From Microbispora oryzae (GTDB lineage Bacteria; Actinomycetota; Actinomycetes; Streptosporangiales; Streptosporangiaceae), in NCBI RefSeq assembly GCF_017896165.1, contig NZ_JAFCNB010000005.1, positions 1-64,000 on the forward strand: a DNA stretch of 64,000 nucleotides, given 5' to 3'. Positions 8,467-17,609 of this stretch are shown one piece after another (position 1 is the first letter of the stretch; each line of letters begins with the position of its first letter). The notes beneath the pieces were generated by a model. The model did not search any database and was not told where the DNA came from. It saw only the letters and a program-made list of their open reading frames with translations. Position numbers and translations under genes: made by a program.

Positions 8467-9249
8467 TCAGGCCGTGTTGCGCGCGTAGACGAGCCGGAGG
8501 CCGATCAGGGTGAGCCAGGGCTCGTGAACGTCGATCGTCCGGGCCTCGTCGACGACGAGCGGAGCGCCGGGGCCGGTGGCCACCACGGTCACCTCGTCGG
8601 GGTCGGCGGCCAGCTCGGCCGTCATCCGGTCGACGATGCCGTCGACCAGCCCCGCGAAGCCGTAGATGATGCCGGACTGGAGCGCCTCGACGGTGTTTTT
8701 GGCGATCACCGATCGTGGGCGCACGAGTTCGACCTTGTGGAGCTGGGCCCCGGCGGTGGCCAGGGCGTCCACCGAGATCTCCAGCCCCGGGGCCGTGACC
8801 GCCCCGACATATTCGCCGCGGGACGACACGGCGTCGAACGACGTCGCCGTGCCGAAGTCGACGATCACGCAGGGCCCGCCGTACAGGGTCGCGGCGGCCA
8901 GCGCGTTGACGATGCGGTCGCTGCCGACTTCTTTGGGGTTGTCCATGCGCACCGGGACGCCCGTTCGCACCCCCGGCTCGACCACGACGGCCGCGACGTC
9001 CCCGTAGTAGCGCCGGGACATCTCCCTGATCTCGTTGAGCACCGACGGGACGGTGGAGCAGATCGCGATGCCGCCGATGTCGGCGTCCTTCACGATCGGC
9101 GACTGCGCGAGCAGGCCCTGGAGCACGACCGCGATCTCGTCCGCCGTACGGCGGGGATCGGTGGCGATCCGCCAGTGCTCGATCACCTCTTCACCCTCGA
9201 ACAGGCCAAGCACCGTGTGGGTGTTGCTGACGTCGATGGTGAGCAGCAT
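8467..9249 (-). CDS. coaX: Type III pantothenate kinase
   Basis: This 260-residue ASKHA-fold kinase phosphorylates pantothenate in the first step of coenzyme A synthesis. It shows the type III landmarks: N-terminal LLTIDVSNTHTVLGLF phosphate loop, NPKEVGSDRIVNA, the catalytic-aspartate segment VIVDFGTATSFDAV, and EISVDAL and AKNTVEALQSGI. One oddity is DVSNT where most family members have D(V/I)GNT. The ATG at 9249 follows CGGGGG. It starts 50 bases after the nadBC stop, in the same orientation, and lies between nadBC and lysS, so it is likely cotranscribed with NAD and pantothenate genes. Confidence 0.95.
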   Translation of the reverse strand: MLLTIDVSNTHTVLGLFEGEEVIEHWRIATDPRRTADEIAVVLQGLLAQSPIVKDADIGGIAICSTVPSVLNEIREMSRRYYGDVAAVVVEPGVRTGVPVRMDNPKEVGSDRIVNALAAATLYGGPCVIVDFGTATSFDAVSSRGEYVGAVTAPGLEISVDALATAGAQLHKVELVRPRSVIAKNTVEALQSGIIYGFAGLVDGIVDRMTAELAADPDEVTVVATGPGAPLVVDEARTIDVHEPWLTLIGLRLVYARNTA

Positions 9250-9299
9250 CCCCCGATTATGCACCAGCGCGGGGACCTGCGATCTTCGCTCCGGGGGAC

Positions 9300-11831
9300 T
9301 CATTCGCCACGCAGGTCGAGGCCGACGTCGAGGACCGGGGCCGAGTGCGTCAGCGCGCCCACCGCCAGGTAGTCGACCCCGGTCGCGGCCACCGCCCGGG
9401 CGTCCTCAAGGGTGAGCCCGCCGCTCGACTCCAGCCGGGCCCGGCCCGCGACGAGGTGGACGGCCTCGGCGAGCTGCTCGACCGTGAAGTTGTCGAGCAG
9501 GATCTCCTCGGCGCCCTCGGCCAGCACCGGCTCGATCTGGTCGATCCGGTCCACCTCGACCTCGATGGGCAAGCCGGGGAAGGCGTCCCGTACGGCGCGG
9601 AAGGCCGCCGCCACGCCTCCGGCGGCCACCACGTGGTTGTCCTTGATCAGCGCGGCGTCGTGCAGGCCCATCCGGTGGTTGACCCCGCCGCCGCACCGCA
9701 CCGCGTACTTCTCCAGGGCGCGCAGGCCGGGCAGCGTCTTGCGGGTGTCGCGGACCCGCGCGCGGGTGCCCTCGACCGCGTCGGCCCAGCGGCGGGTGGC
9801 CGTGGCCACGCCCGACAGGTGGGTGAGCAGGTTGAGGGCCGTACGCTCCAGCGTGAGCAGGTCGCGCGTCGTCCCCCGGACGGTCATCAGGACCTCGCCG
9901 GCGCGCACCCGGTCGCCGTCCCGCGCGTGCCGCTCGACCTCGATCGCCGCGCCCGCCTGGCGGAAGACGGCCTCGGCCACGGGCAGCCCGGCCACGACGC
10001 CGGACCTGCGGGCGACCAGGTCACCGGCCGCGGCCTGCCCGGCGGGGATCGTGGCGGCGGAGGTGACGTCGAGCCCTCCCGCGAGGTCTTCCTCCAGGGC
10101 GACGCGGATGAGGCGGAGCAGGTCGTCGGGGTCGAGCCCGGCCTCCGTGAGCTCGGCCCGCAGCGCGGCGGGCAGCTCGCCCGGGAGGGCGCCGGACTCG
10201 TGGGCCTCGTGCCGCATGACCAGTCCTTCCGATGTCAGAGCGATGTCGATGTGCAGGCTCCAGCGCTCGTCGTCGCGCTCGGGGTGATCCTCACGCCAGT
10301 GGGAGCCTCTGGTCTCGGTGCGCTCCGCGGCGGCGGCGACCAGCGCGGACGCGACGGTGAGGAGGTTGGTCGCCTCCCACGACTCGGTGCAGGGCTCGAC
10401 GGCGACCGGCGTCCAGCGGGCGTCGGTGAGGGCGCGGGCGACGGCGGCCAGGCTGCGGTCGCCCCGCAGCACGCCGGCTCCGCGGCTCATGTGGGTCTGG
10501 ATCCGGGAACGGGTCCGCGGGTCGACCAGGCCGTCCGGACGGGTGTCCGGCCCCGGTTCCCCCGGCGTGAGGTCGCCGGCCGCCAGGCCCGCGGCGATGC
10601 GCTCACCGAAGACGAGCCCTTCGAGCAGCGAGTTGGAGGCGAGCCGGTTGGCCCCGTGGACGCCTGTGCACGCCACCTCCCCGCACGCGTACAGACCGGG
10701 GACGGTCGTGCGGCCGGACAGGTCGGTGCGGACGCCGCCGCTGGCGTAGTGGGCGGCGGGCGCCACCGGGATCGGCTCGGTGACCGGGTCGATGCCGTGC
10801 TCCCGGCAGACCGCGAGGATGGTGGGGAACCTGGCCCGCCATTTGTCCTCGCCGAAGTGCCGGGCGTCGAGGAACACGTGGTCGGCGCCGGTCTCCCGCA
10901 TCCTCCGCATGATGGCCTTGGCGACGATGTCGCGGGGGGCCAGGTCGGCCAGCTCGTGGACGCCGTTCATGAACCGCTCGCCCGCCGCGTCGATCAGCAC
11001 GGCGCCTTCGCCGCGTACGGCCTCCGACACGAGCGGCTGCTGACCGGTCGAATCCTCGCCGAGCCACAGGACGGTGGGGTGGAACTGGACGAACTCGATG
11101 TCGCGGACCACGGCCCCCGCGCGCAGCGCGAGCGCCACGCCGTCGCCGGTGGACACGACGGGATTGGTGGTCGCCGCATAGACCTGGCCCATGCCGCCGC
11201 TGGCGAGGACCACCGCGCCTGCGTGGACGGCGCCGACCCCGTCGCGCGCGCCCTCGCCCATGACGTGGAGGGTGACGCCGCGGGCCCTGCCTGCGTCGTC
11301 GAGGAGCAGGTCGAGGGCGAGGGCGTGTTCGACGACCTCGATCCGCGGCTCGGCCAGCACGGCCTGGACGAGCGCACGCTGCACCTCGGCGCCGGTCGCG
11401 TCGCCGCCCGCGTGGACGATCCGGTTGCGGCGATGCCCGCCCTCGCGGGTGAGCTGGAGCGCCCCGTCGCCGTCCCGGTCGAATTCGGCGCCGTGGCCGA
11501 TCAGCCGCTTCAGCGCGTCGGGGCCCTCGGTCACCAGGACCCGTACGGCGTCCTCGTCGCAGAGCCCGGCCCCGGCCAGGAGCGTGTCCCGCAAATGCTC
11601 GTCGGGGGTGTCCTCGGGGTCGAGCACGGCGGCGATCCCGCCCTGCGCCCAGCGGGTGGACCCGGCGGACAGGACGTCCTTGGTGACGACGAGGACCCTG
11701 CCGTCCGGGGCGAGCTGGACGTACCGGAGCGCGACCGTCAGGCCGGCGATCCCGGATCCGACCACGACGACGTCCGCGTCCACGCCCCATCCAGGAGCGG
11801 GGGCCGTGAGCCTTCTCGGAATCGCGACCAT
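9300..11831 (-). CDS. nadB-nadC: Fused L-aspartate oxidase / nicotinate-nucleotide pyrophosphorylase
   Basis: One uninterrupted 843-residue frame carries two NAD-synthesis enzymes. Residues 1 to about 545 are NadB (FAD-dependent L-aspartate oxidase): VVVGSGIAGLTVAL dinucleotide fold, GSTRWAQGGIAA, the succinate-dehydrogenase-like HPTVLW and GEGAVLID segments, and PGLYACGEVACTGVHGANRL. Residues about 550-843 are NadC (quinolinate phosphoribosyltransferase): DVTSAATIP, RDTRKTLPGLRALEKYAVRCGG, ALIKDNH, and EVDRIDQIE and ILLDNF. In most bacteria these are separate genes. No nadA is visible. The start is ATG with AAAGGGGACCCC upstream; an AT-rich palindrome overlaps the likely -10 region. The frame was read through the junction at about 10190-10230 without a stop. 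Confidence 0.95.
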   Translation of the reverse strand: MVAIPRRLTAPAPGWGVDADVVVVGSGIAGLTVALRYVQLAPDGRVLVVTKDVLSAGSTRWAQGGIAAVLDPEDTPDEHLRDTLLAGAGLCDEDAVRVLVTEGPDALKRLIGHGAEFDRDGDGALQLTREGGHRRNRIVHAGGDATGAEVQRALVQAVLAEPRIEVVEHALALDLLLDDAGRARGVTLHVMGEGARDGVGAVHAGAVVLASGGMGQVYAATTNPVVSTGDGVALALRAGAVVRDIEFVQFHPTVLWLGEDSTGQQPLVSEAVRGEGAVLIDAAGERFMNGVHELADLAPRDIVAKAIMRRMRETGADHVFLDARHFGEDKWRARFPTILAVCREHGIDPVTEPIPVAPAAHYASGGVRTDLSGRTTVPGLYACGEVACTGVHGANRLASNSLLEGLVFGERIAAGLAAGDLTPGEPGPDTRPDGLVDPRTRSRIQTHMSRGAGVLRGDRSLAAVARALTDARWTPVAVEPCTESWEATNLLTVASALVAAAAERTETRGSHWREDHPERDDERWSLHIDIALTSEGLVMRHEAHESGALPGELPAALRAELTEAGLDPDDLLRLIRVALEEDLAGGLDVTSAATIPAGQAAAGDLVARRSGVVAGLPVAEAVFRQAGAAIEVERHARDGDRVRAGEVLMTVRGTTRDLLTLERTALNLLTHLSGVATATRRWADAVEGTRARVRDTRKTLPGLRALEKYAVRCGGGVNHRMGLHDAALIKDNHVVAAGGVAAAFRAVRDAFPGLPIEVEVDRIDQIEPVLAEGAEEILLDNFTVEQLAEAVHLVAGRARLESSGGLTLEDARAVAATGVDYLAVGALTHSAPVLDVGLDLRGE

Positions 11832-11844
11832 GAGGGGTCCCCTT

Positions 11845-11859
11845 TCGTCATTATGACGA
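11845..11859. promoter_or_regulatory. AT-rich palindrome at the nadBC promoter
   Basis: The sequence tcgtcattatgacga is a perfect 7-base inverted repeat around a central t, 14 bases upstream of the nadBC ATG. On the minus strand it contains CATAAT, a plausible -10 box. Its position suggests autoregulation of NAD synthesis by an NrtR- or NadR-type repressor. The factor is a guess; the symmetry is directly visible. Confidence 0.55.
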
Positions 11860-11902
11860 TAACCCCTCGCGCGTATGGACCCGCGCCCACCCCCTCAATT
11901 CC

Positions 11903-12748
11903 TCAGGAAAGAGTCACGAACACGTTGTCGATCAGGCGGGTCGCGCCCACCCTCGCGGCGACCGCGAGGATGGCCTCGCCGCGGTACCCCTCTCCCACCG
12001 GCTCGAACGTGGCCGGATCGACCAGGACGAGATAGTCGAGCCGCAGTGGCGGGTCGAGCCCGGCGGCCTCGTCCAGGACGGCGCCGGCGGCCCGGAGAAC
12101 CGCGTCGCCGCTGTCCTGCGACCGTCCGGCTCGCAGCGCCGCCGACAGGGACAGCGCGGTGGCGCGATCGCCGGCGGACAGGTACCTGTTGCGGCTCGAC
12201 AGGGCCAGCCCGTCCGGCTCCCGCAGGGTCGGCCCGCCGACGATCTCGACAGGCACGTCGAGGTCGGTGACCATCCGGCGGATGAGGGCGAGCTGCTGGG
12301 CGTCCTTCTGCCCGAAGACCGCGACGTCGGGACGGACGAGGTTGAGCAGCTTGAGCACCACCGTCAGCACCCCGTCGAAGTGGCCGGAGCGGAACGCGCC
12401 CTCCACGACCGTGCCCATATGACCCGACGAGAGGCTCACCTGCCGGTCGGGCAGGTACATCTCGGCGGCCGACGGGGCGAACACCACGCTCACGCCCTCC
12501 TCCGCGCAGGCGGCGAGGTCGGCCTCGAAGGTGCGCGGGTAGCGGGAGAAGTCCTCCTCGGGGGCGAACTGCAGAGGATTGACGAACACGCTCACCACGA
12601 CGTGATCGGCCCGCTCGCGGGCGAGCCTGATCAGTGACCGATGTCCTTCGTGGAGGGCGCCCATCGTGGGGACGAGGGCGATGCGGCCGCCGAGCCCGTC
12701 TCGCGCCTTGGCGAGCTCCGCCCGGTCGGCGGCGACGATCAGGTCCAA
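11903..12748 (-). CDS. panC: Pantothenate synthetase
   Basis: This 281-residue enzyme joins pantoate and beta-alanine using ATP. The nucleotidyltransferase signature [10 protein letters not shown] (residues 27-36) and the KMSK-equivalent SSRNRYLS are present, with [17 protein letters not shown] and the pantoate-site EDFSRYPR stretch between them. The start is TTG at 12748, chosen because GGGAGG lies 6 bases upstream and the protein then begins [12 protein letters not shown]. It overlaps the DUF2520 gene by 10 bases, indicating translational coupling. No panB or panD is visible in the window. Confidence 0.95.
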   Translation of the reverse strand: MDLIVAADRAELAKARDGLGGRIALVPTMGALHEGHRSLIRLARERADHVVVSVFVNPLQFAPEEDFSRYPRTFEADLAACAEEGVSVVFAPSAAEMYLPDRQVSLSSGHMGTVVEGAFRSGHFDGVLTVVLKLLNLVRPDVAVFGQKDAQQLALIRRMVTDLDVPVEIVGGPTLREPDGLALSSRNRYLSAGDRATALSLSAALRAGRSQDSGDAVLRAAGAVLDEAAGLDPPLRLDYLVLVDPATFEPVGEGYRGEAILAVAARVGATRLIDNVFVTLS

Positions 12749-13629
12749 ATATTGCCTCCCAACGCGTCCAGGAGGCGCTCGGCCGCCTCGGGTTTGAGCA
12801 GCCCGGCCGCCAGAGCCCGGTCGGCCGTGAGCCTGGCGAGTGCCACGTAGGCGTCCGCGGCCTCGGGGGCGGCCAGGATCAGCGCGTCCACGTGCCTGCG
12901 CACGGTGCCGGCGTCGCCGCGTACGACGGGTCCGGTCAGCCCGCTGATGCCGAGGCGCAGCGCGTTGTCGAGGGCGGCGCCGAGCAGCGGGCCGAGCATC
13001 CGGCCCGGATGCTCGACGCCGATCCTGGCCAGCAGTTCCTGAGACTCCGCGATCAGTGTGACCATGTGATTCGCGGCGCCGGCCAGGGCGGCGTGATAGA
13101 GGGCCCGGTCACGGTCGGCGATCCAGACCGGCTCCCCACCCATCTCGATCACCAGGGCCTCGGCCACCGGGCGGAGCAGCGTGGGCGCGGTCACGCCGAA
13201 GGAGCACCCGTTGAGCTTGGTCAGGTCGTCGTCCCTGCCGGTGAACGTCATCACCGGGTGAAGCGCGAGCGGGAGCGCGCCGAGCTCCGCCGCCGGGTCG
13301 AGCACGGTCAGGCCGTACGCCCCGCTGGTATGGGCGAGCAGCTTGTCCCGCAGGTTGGCGCCGGTGGCGGCGAGACCCGCCACCAAGCCGGGCAGCACGT
13401 CGTCGGGCACGGTGAGCAGCACCAGCTCCGAGCGGCTGATCACCTCGTCGGGCCGGCTGAGCCGGACGCCGAGACGCTCGGCCGCACGCCGCTCCGAGGC
13501 GTCGGAAACCCCGCTCGCCGCCACCACCCGATGGCCCGCGAGCGTCAGCGCGGCTCCGAGCACGGAACCGACCCGACCCGCTCCGAGCACGCCGACGGCG
13601 AGCCGCGCCGGGCGGTCACTAGTCTCCAT
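12739..13629 (-). CDS. Rossmann-fold DUF2520 protein
   Basis: This 296-residue protein has an N-terminal NAD(P)-binding domain ([19 protein letters not shown]) and a C-terminal helical DUF2520 domain (from about residue 150, [15 protein letters not shown]). It resembles ketopantoate-reductase or F420-dependent dehydrogenase folds. In actinobacteria this family almost always sits directly before panC, as here, with a 10-base overlap. That has led to suggestions that it acts as a ketopantoate reductase; the sequence does not prove it. The ATG at 13629 is preceded by GGGGAGGCGTC. It is the first gene of the minus-strand pan/nad/coaX/lysS unit, and its promoter must lie in 13630-13789. Confidence 0.88.
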   Translation of the reverse strand: METSDRPARLAVGVLGAGRVGSVLGAALTLAGHRVVAASGVSDASERRAAERLGVRLSRPDEVISRSELVLLTVPDDVLPGLVAGLAATGANLRDKLLAHTSGAYGLTVLDPAAELGALPLALHPVMTFTGRDDDLTKLNGCSFGVTAPTLLRPVAEALVIEMGGEPVWIADRDRALYHAALAGAANHMVTLIAESQELLARIGVEHPGRMLGPLLGAALDNALRLGISGLTGPVVRGDAGTVRRHVDALILAAPEAADAYVALARLTADRALAAGLLKPEAAERLLDALGGNIWT

Positions 13630-13789
13630 GACGCCTCCCCTCGCCCAGAGTAGCGCCGTGCCGATCGCCGGCCCGGCCGCGGGCCAACGGTCGAATTTTG
13701 TCCCGTTTCTCTGTGGCCTATGTTGAGGCACGAGTACGAATGTGCCTAGTTTTCGTCTGGCCCACGCCGTCTGGGTAACGTGAGGCGCT

Positions 13790-14755
13790 GTGTGGCTCAC
13801 CTGGCGCGCCGCCGTCCAGCGGGCTCTCTACGGACCCGACGGCTTCTACCTGCGGGAACGACCGGCCGGACACTTCCGCACCTCGGTGCACGCCGGGCCC
13901 GCGTTCGCCGGCGCCGTGCTCCGGCTGCTGCGGCGGACCGACGCGTCGCTCGGCCGTCCTCCGGCGATCGACCTGGTCGACCTCGGCAGCGGCGACGGCC
14001 TGCTGGCGTCCCGGGTGCTGGCCGCCGCCCCACCGGACCTCGCGGAGCGGCTGCGGGTCACGGCGGTGGACCTCTCCTCCCGGCCCGCGGGCGTCGACCC
14101 GCGCGTGACCTGGGCCGCGGAGCTCCCCGAACGGGTGACCGGCCTGGTGTTCGCCAACGAGTGGCTGGACGACATCCCGCTCGACGTGGCCGAGCTCACC
14201 CCGTCGGGCCCCCGGCTGGTGCTGGTGGATCCGTCGACCGGCGACGAACGTCCGGGCCCGGAGCCCGAGCCGGGCGACCTGGCCTGGCTCGAACGCTGGT
14301 GGCCGCTGCGCCACCCGGGCGAGCGGGCCGAGATCGGCCGCCCGCGCGACGAGGCATGGGCCGGCGTGATCGGACGCCTCGTGCGGGGCACGGCGGTCAC
14401 GGCCGACTACGCGCATCGCGCCGGGCACCGCCCGCCGTTCGGGACGCTGACGGGATTTCGCGGCGGCGCCGTCGTGCCCGCCGTACCCGACGGGTCGTGC
14501 GACATCACCGCCCACGTCGCGCTGGACGCGTGCGCCGCCGCGGGCGAGCGGGCCGGCGCGACCGAGACCCGGCTCACGACCCAGCGGGAGGCGCTGCGCG
14601 AGCTCGGGGTGACCGGCGCACGGCCGCCGCTCGCCCTCGCGGGCACCGACCCGGCGGAGTACGTGCGCGCGCTGGGCCGCGCCTCGCAGGAGGCCGAGCT
14701 GATCGACCCCGCGGGACTCGGGGATTTCGGCTGGCTGGCCCAGCTCAGGCTGTGA
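13790..14755 (+). CDS. MidA-family SAM-dependent methyltransferase (DUF185)
   Basis: This 321-residue protein has the family signature YGPDGFYLRE near the N terminus, a SAM-binding loop LVDLGSGDG (about residue 65), and FANEWLDDIPLDV matching the conserved FxNExxDxxP of the MidA/NDUFAF7 family. The mitochondrial member (NDUFAF7) dimethylates an arginine of the complex I subunit NDUFS2, which is the NuoD homologue. A nuoD-like gene lies 2.9 kb downstream on the same strand. The start is GTG at 13790. It diverges from the DUF2520 gene and shares a 160-base intergenic region. Substrate assignment is inference. Confidence 0.85.
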   Translation: MWLTWRAAVQRALYGPDGFYLRERPAGHFRTSVHAGPAFAGAVLRLLRRTDASLGRPPAIDLVDLGSGDGLLASRVLAAAPPDLAERLRVTAVDLSSRPAGVDPRVTWAAELPERVTGLVFANEWLDDIPLDVAELTPSGPRLVLVDPSTGDERPGPEPEPGDLAWLERWWPLRHPGERAEIGRPRDEAWAGVIGRLVRGTAVTADYAHRAGHRPPFGTLTGFRGGAVVPAVPDGSCDITAHVALDACAAAGERAGATETRLTTQREALRELGVTGARPPLALAGTDPAEYVRALGRASQEAELIDPAGLGDFGWLAQLRL

Positions 14756-14770
14756 CCTGGGATGTCCGAC

Positions 14771-15970
14771 TCAGACGGTGACCTGGAGCGTCCGCAGGCC
14801 CCTGATGACGTAACCGGGCTTCCAGGACGGCTCCTCGGCCAACTCCAGGGAGGGCGCGGCCCGCAAGAGGGCGCCGAACGACTCGATCAGCTCCACCCGG
14901 GCCAGCGGCGCCCCCAGGCAGAAGTGGATGCCCGCCCCGAAGGAGATGTGCGGATTGTCATGCCGCGCCACGTCGAGACGGTCGGGATCCTCGAAAACCT
15001 CGGGGTCGCGGTTGGCCGAGCCGAACAGCAGGGCCACCTCCTTCCCCCGGGGCACGGTCACGCCGCCGATCTCGACGTCCTCCAGCACCCACCGCTCGAA
15101 CATCTGCAGGGGAGTGTCCCAGCGCATCAGCTCCTCCACGGCCCTGGGAAGCAGGCCGGGATCGGCCCGCAGCCGTTCGAGCTGGGCCGGGTTGCGGAAC
15201 AGGGCCCACCAGCCGTTGCCCGTGACGTTGACCGTGGCCTCGTGTCCGGCGTTGAGCAGCAGCACGCAGGTGCCGATCAGTTCGTCCTCGGTCAGGCGGT
15301 CGCCCTCGTCGGCCACCTGGGCCAGCGCGGAGATCATGTCGTCGCCCGGGTGATCACGGCGATGGCGGGCCAGCTCACGCAGATAGCCGGAGAACTCGCC
15401 GGCCGCCCTGACGGCCGTGTGCTGGACCTCGGCCGAAGGGTTGAGCTCGTACATCCCGCAGATGTCGGCCGACCAGGGGCGCAGCAGGTGGCGGTCGGCC
15501 TCCGGCACGCCCAGCATCTCGGCGATCACGGTCACCGGCAGCGGTTCGGCCACGAGGGAGAGCAGGTCGCCGCCGCCCCGCTCGGCCAGGCCCTCGGCCA
15601 GCCCGGTCGCGATCTTCCTGACCCGGGGGCGGAGCGACTCGACCATGCGCGGGGTGAACGCCTTGGACACCAGCCGCCGGAGCCGGGTGTGCACCGGTGG
15701 CTCGACGTCCAGCATGCCCGCTCTGATCACCCGCCAGAAGGGCTCCTGGAACTCCGGTTCCGGCTGTCGGCCGAACTCCTCGTGCGACGCCGCGTGCAGG
15801 TAGGAGCGGCCCAGCCGCCGGTCGCGCAGCAGGGCGTTGACGTCGGCGTGCCGGGCGACCAGCCACTGGCCGGTCGGCTCGAAGAAGCTCACCGGCGCCG
15901 TGTCGCGCAGCTCGCGGTACGCGTCGTAGGGGTGGGCGACGAACTCGGGATTCCAGGGGTCAAACCTCAC
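14771..15970 (-). CDS. Cytochrome P450 (actinobacterial CYP105/107-like)
   Basis: A complete 399-residue soluble P450. The heme-thiolate loop FGAGIHFCLGAPLAR lies near residue 350, the I-helix oxygen-activating motif is LLLNAGHEATVN, and the K-helix ExxR is EELMR. The N terminus MRFDPWNPEFVAHPYDAYREL is typical of bacterial class I enzymes that need separate ferredoxin partners; none is encoded nearby. The GTG at 15970 follows AAGGTG. It converges with the MidA gene (15 bases between stop codons) and diverges from the SAM-IV-controlled gene. The substrate cannot be predicted from sequence alone. Confidence 0.93.
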   Translation of the reverse strand: MRFDPWNPEFVAHPYDAYRELRDTAPVSFFEPTGQWLVARHADVNALLRDRRLGRSYLHAASHEEFGRQPEPEFQEPFWRVIRAGMLDVEPPVHTRLRRLVSKAFTPRMVESLRPRVRKIATGLAEGLAERGGGDLLSLVAEPLPVTVIAEMLGVPEADRHLLRPWSADICGMYELNPSAEVQHTAVRAAGEFSGYLRELARHRRDHPGDDMISALAQVADEGDRLTEDELIGTCVLLLNAGHEATVNVTGNGWWALFRNPAQLERLRADPGLLPRAVEELMRWDTPLQMFERWVLEDVEIGGVTVPRGKEVALLFGSANRDPEVFEDPDRLDVARHDNPHISFGAGIHFCLGAPLARVELIESFGALLRAAPSLELAEEPSWKPGYVIRGLRTLQVTV

Positions 15971-16036
15971 AAAGACACCTTACGGAGTGGGGCCCCGGGC
16001 GGCCACCGCAACCGGCCGGCCGCGCGACCTGGGGAT

Positions 16037-16067
16037 TTGCCAACGGGACGTGTCGCCGGGTTATAGT
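16037..16067 (+). promoter_or_regulatory. Putative promoter of the SAM-IV-controlled transcript
   Basis: TTGCCA at 16037-16042 and TATAGT at 16062-16067 are separated by 19 bases. They lie just before the predicted 5' end of the riboswitch. The -10 match is good and the spacing is slightly long. Confidence 0.5.
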
Positions 16068-16072
16068 GCGGC

Positions 16073-16195
16073 CCAGGTGATGAGTGCCAGCGCCAAGCCC
16101 CGGCTCGCTGGCCGGCAACCCTCGCGCTCGCGGCGGGGTGCCCCGGGTGAGCACCGGGTCCGGCACGACGTGTGCCGGGCAAGCGCGGGCTCCGC
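16073..16195 (+). ncRNA. SAM-IV riboswitch
   Basis: The leader contains the conserved SAM-IV core in order: aggtgatgagtgccagcg, ccaagccccggct, gctggccggcaaccctc, a GC-rich hairpin, ggcggggtgccccgggtga, then a second hairpin and ggcaagcgcgggctccg. This is the actinobacterial S-adenosylmethionine sensor, related to but distinct from SAM-I, which represses sulfur-metabolism genes when SAM is abundant. It ends about 45 bases before the AAGGAGG of the next gene. Boundaries are approximate, based on motif recognition only. Confidence 0.9.
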
Positions 16196-16240
16196 CGTAC
16201 GACGCCTCGGCCGGGTCCCTGACTCCAAGGAGGTCCGGCG

Positions 16241-17524
16241 TTGTCCGTCGTCACGTCCCCCATCACCCGTCCTGCCGCATCCCCCGTCGCCACGCCCGGC
16301 GCCCGGATCCCCGCGGTCGTGCCCGCGGTCGTGGGAGCCGACCTGGAGGTCCCCGTCAGGGGCGGCGAGCTGGTCCAGTACGCCAATCTCGACTACGCGG
16401 CGAGCGCGCCCTGTCTTGAGCCGGTGAGCGCCGCCGTCGCCGCCGCGCTCCCGGCCTACTCCAGCGTCCACCGGGGAGCGGGCTACGCCTCGCAGCTCAC
16501 GACCGCGAGGTATAAGCAGGCCAGGCACACGGTGCGGGCCTTCGCCGGCGCCCGCCCGGACGACGCGCTGATCTTCACCCGCAACACCACGGACGCGATG
16601 AACCTGCTGGCCCGCTGCCTGCCCGAGGGCACGACCGTCGTGGTCTTCGACACCGAGCACCACGCCTCGCTGCTGCCCTGGCCCAAGGCCGTACGGCTGG
16701 CCCCGCCCGCCTTCCCCGGCGAGGCGATCCGCGCCGCCGACGAGGCGCTGGCCGCCGTCGAGGGCCCCGCCCTGCTCGTGGTCACCGCGGTCTCCAACGT
16801 CACCGGCGAGGTCTGGCCGATCGCCGGGCTCGCGCACATCGCCCACCGGCACGGCGCCCGGATCGCCGTCGACGCGGCCCAGCTCGTGCCGCACCGGCGG
16901 CTCAACCTCGGCGCGCTCGACCTCGACTACGTCGCGTTCTCCGGCCACAAGCTCTACGCTCCCTTCGGCACGGGCGCCCTGATCGGCCGTCCGGACTGGC
17001 TGGCCGAGGCCGAGCCGTACCTGCGCGGGGGCGGGGCGGTCACGGCCGTCCGCGAGGAGGCCGAGTGGAGCGACGACCCGCAGGCCAGGCATGAGGCGGG
17101 CACGCCCAACGTGCTCGGCGCCATCGCCCTCGCCGCCGCCTGCGACGCCCTCGGCGCCACCGGCTGGACGCCGATCATCCGCGCGGAGGAGCGCCTGCTC
17201 GCCCGGCTGCGGGCGGGCCTCACCGCCATCCCGGGGGTGCGCGAGCTGTCCCTGTGGGGGCCCGACCACCCGCGCGTCGGCATCGTGTCGTTCACCGTCG
17301 AGGGCCGCACGGCCCGCGAGGTCGCCGAGCTGCTGTCGACGCGCTACGGCATCGGCGTCCGCGACGGCAAGTTCTGCGCCCACCCGTTCGTCCGGCACCT
17401 GCTCGGGATCGACGACGGCGGCTGCGCGGACGGCGGGGCGGTCCGCGCGTCGATCGGCCTCGGCTCGACCGAGGAGCACGTCGACCGCCTCGTGGCGGCC
17501 CTCCGGAGCATCGCGGCGGAATGA
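16241..17524 (+). CDS. Cysteine-desulfurase-like class V aminotransferase (PLP)
   Basis: This 427-residue PLP enzyme is of the NifS/SufS/CsdA superfamily. Landmarks are YANLDYAASAP near the N terminus, TRNTTDAMNLLA, EHHASLLPW, the aspartate and histidine of DAAQLVPHRRL, and the Schiff-base lysine in FSGHKLYAPFGTGALIG. GKFCAHPF near the C terminus supplies a cysteine that could act as the sulfur acceptor. The start is TTG at 16241, set by AAGGAGG 7 bases upstream. There is no sufBCD or iscU gene nearby. Control by a SAM-IV riboswitch ties it to cysteine/methionine sulfur supply rather than general Fe-S assembly; this is inference. Confidence 0.85.
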   Translation: MSVVTSPITRPAASPVATPGARIPAVVPAVVGADLEVPVRGGELVQYANLDYAASAPCLEPVSAAVAAALPAYSSVHRGAGYASQLTTARYKQARHTVRAFAGARPDDALIFTRNTTDAMNLLARCLPEGTTVVVFDTEHHASLLPWPKAVRLAPPAFPGEAIRAADEALAAVEGPALLVVTAVSNVTGEVWPIAGLAHIAHRHGARIAVDAAQLVPHRRLNLGALDLDYVAFSGHKLYAPFGTGALIGRPDWLAEAEPYLRGGGAVTAVREEAEWSDDPQARHEAGTPNVLGAIALAAACDALGATGWTPIIRAEERLLARLRAGLTAIPGVRELSLWGPDHPRVGIVSFTVEGRTAREVAELLSTRYGIGVRDGKFCAHPFVRHLLGIDDGGCADGGAVRASIGLGSTEEHVDRLVAALRSIAAE

Positions 17525-17609
17525 GACGCCCGGCGGCGCCCGCCGTTCACCTGCTCGCGCGGGGGACGACGCCGCTTCGCCGTGCCGCACGGCGTGAAAA
17601 CATGGCCGT

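Noticed and set aside
9345-12035. Very long open frame antisense to nadBC (about 900 codons)
   Set aside because: Its composition is that of a GC-rich shadow frame (His/Gly/Arg/Val-rich, no domain motifs), while the opposite strand has complete enzyme signatures.
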